A stretch of 5,385 nt of DNA from Ruminococcus difficilis. Its GTDB lineage: Bacteria > Bacillota_A > Clostridia > Oscillospirales > Acutalibacteraceae. The translations under genes were made by a program, and so were the position numbers. Where the stretch lies: positions 1-5,385 of the forward strand of contig NZ_JAEQMG010000006.1 in the NCBI RefSeq assembly GCF_016680995.1. The letters are read 5' to 3'. Below the pieces are notes generated by a model, which ran no database searches, was not told where the DNA came from, and saw nothing but the letters and a program-made list of their open reading frames with translations. Of the stretch, positions 4,937 to 5,385 are shown piece after piece; within the stretch, counting starts at the first letter, position 1, and each line of letters opens with the position of its first letter.

Positions 4937-5385
4937 CGTATTATATTCAAAAATAGTTTCAAAGGTCACGGGAGTAAAGGCTTTTACACTCTTCTCAAAG
5001 TCCGCCTTCTGCTCGGCGGTAAGCGAATCGTTCACGGTGATAGTGATTTTGCAGTGACGCTGCACGATCGTCACAGAGTAATCCGTGACGCCCAGCGCCT
5101 CGATAAGCTGATTGAGATCTGCGCTGCCGTGACCGCCCGAGGCACGTGTTTCGCGGAGCATAAGCAGCTCGCGGCGCCTTGCGAGCGTCAGGTCAGTTCT
5201 CTCCTTGCCAATGAATTTCTCGCGCTCGCTTATGCCGTAGGTTTGGGCTGTCGAGACAAACGCCTCGCGCAGCAGGACATCAAGCTCCGTGTAAATTCTG
5301 TCGAGCTCGACCGCATACGCCTTCAGCTCGCAGTCCACAGCGCCGCCCTGTTCAATGCCGTACAGACCTGTTTGGAGCAGCTTTG
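4934..5385 (-). CDS. Phage tail protein, Mu gp48 / XkdU (DUF2313)-like, 5'-truncated by window edge
   Basis: C-terminal 149 residues of a leftward gene whose frame stays open to the window edge, so the true start lies outside. A GTG at 5338 is in frame, but nothing requires it to be the start. The fragment resembles the baseplate/tail-assembly family of Mu gp48 and Bacillus PBSX XkdU. It has a helical segment (AVELDRIYTELDVLLREAF, about 24-42), then VSTAQTYGISEREKFIG (43-59), which parallels the family's 'STAT-GL--WEK-LGI' region. An ERTDLTLARRRELLMLR stretch (61-77) follows, then a beta-rich half ending FTPVTFETIFEY (the family typically ends in a KPAHL-EYVY-like strand). XkdU-type proteins are about 190 residues, so roughly 45 are missing. 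Such proteins sit at the tail tip or baseplate of contractile-tailed phages. This was recognised by eye from remembered family patterns, so the assignment is moderate. No membrane segment is visible in the part present. Confidence 0.55.
   Translation of the reverse strand, partial: KLLQTGLYGIEQGGAVDCELKAYAVELDRIYTELDVLLREAFVSTAQTYGISEREKFIGKERTDLTLARRRELLMLRETRASGGHGSADLNQLIEALGVTDYSVTIVQRHCKITITVNDSLTAEQKADFEKSVKAFTPVTFETIFEYNT

Noticed and set aside
4854..5057. 67-codon open frame on the + strand across the convergent spacer and tail-like gene
   Set aside because: It starts inside the palindrome without a ribosome-binding site, crosses a repeat copy and T-tract, and runs antisense to the tail-like gene.
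1..5385. tRNA, rRNA, CRISPR array or complete insertion sequence
   Set aside because: I found no regularly spaced repeat series, tRNA-like cloverleaf, rRNA-like sequence or transposase motif. The only substantial direct repeat is the two-copy 24-mer near 4821-4936, which is too few copies for an array.

Overview
The window looks like a chromosomal segment of an anaerobic Firmicute of class Clostridia, probably near the Ruminococcaceae/Oscillospiraceae. This rests on three things: a Clostridium symbiosum-type pyruvate,phosphate dikinase of almost identical length, Shine-Dalgarno sites of the AAGGAG/AGGAGG kind, and moderately GC-rich genes separated by very AT-rich spacers. The placement is an inference from gene content; no rRNA or other phylogenetic marker is present.

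Layout. Positions 42-1802 hold a two-gene leftward unit. A stand-alone GlmU-type uridylyltransferase (1053-1802, without the usual C-terminal acetyltransferase half) is followed 51 bp later by ribose-phosphate pyrophosphokinase prs (42-1001). A 337-bp AT-rich divergent spacer (1803-2139) carries promoter candidates for both directions, two inverted repeats in the leftward leader, and a structured, terminator-like leader in front of ppdK. ppdK (2140-4767, rightward) is complete and keeps every catalytic residue I could check. A strong intrinsic terminator follows at 4803-4832. The 166-bp convergent spacer after ppdK contains a perfect 24-bp direct repeat that duplicates the 3' arm and T-tract of that terminator. 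Between the two copies lies a 47-nt imperfect hairpin. The second copy ends exactly on the stop codon of the last gene, a leftward, edge-truncated protein resembling the Mu gp48 / XkdU (DUF2313) phage tail family (4934-5385).

How the genes fit together. Prs supplies PRPP for nucleotide, histidine and tryptophan synthesis and releases AMP. The GlmU-like enzyme makes a nucleotide sugar for the cell wall and releases PPi. PPDK interconverts AMP + PPi + PEP with ATP + pyruvate + Pi. The divergent neighbours therefore produce two of PPDK's substrates, which is chemically neat but only suggestive. The tail-protein fragment at the right edge suggests that a prophage or tail-like particle locus begins there.

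No clearly new multi-gene system is visible. The items most worth a second look are the ppdK leader, the repeat/hairpin block after ppdK, the single-domain GlmU, and the phage-like gene beside a housekeeping gene.
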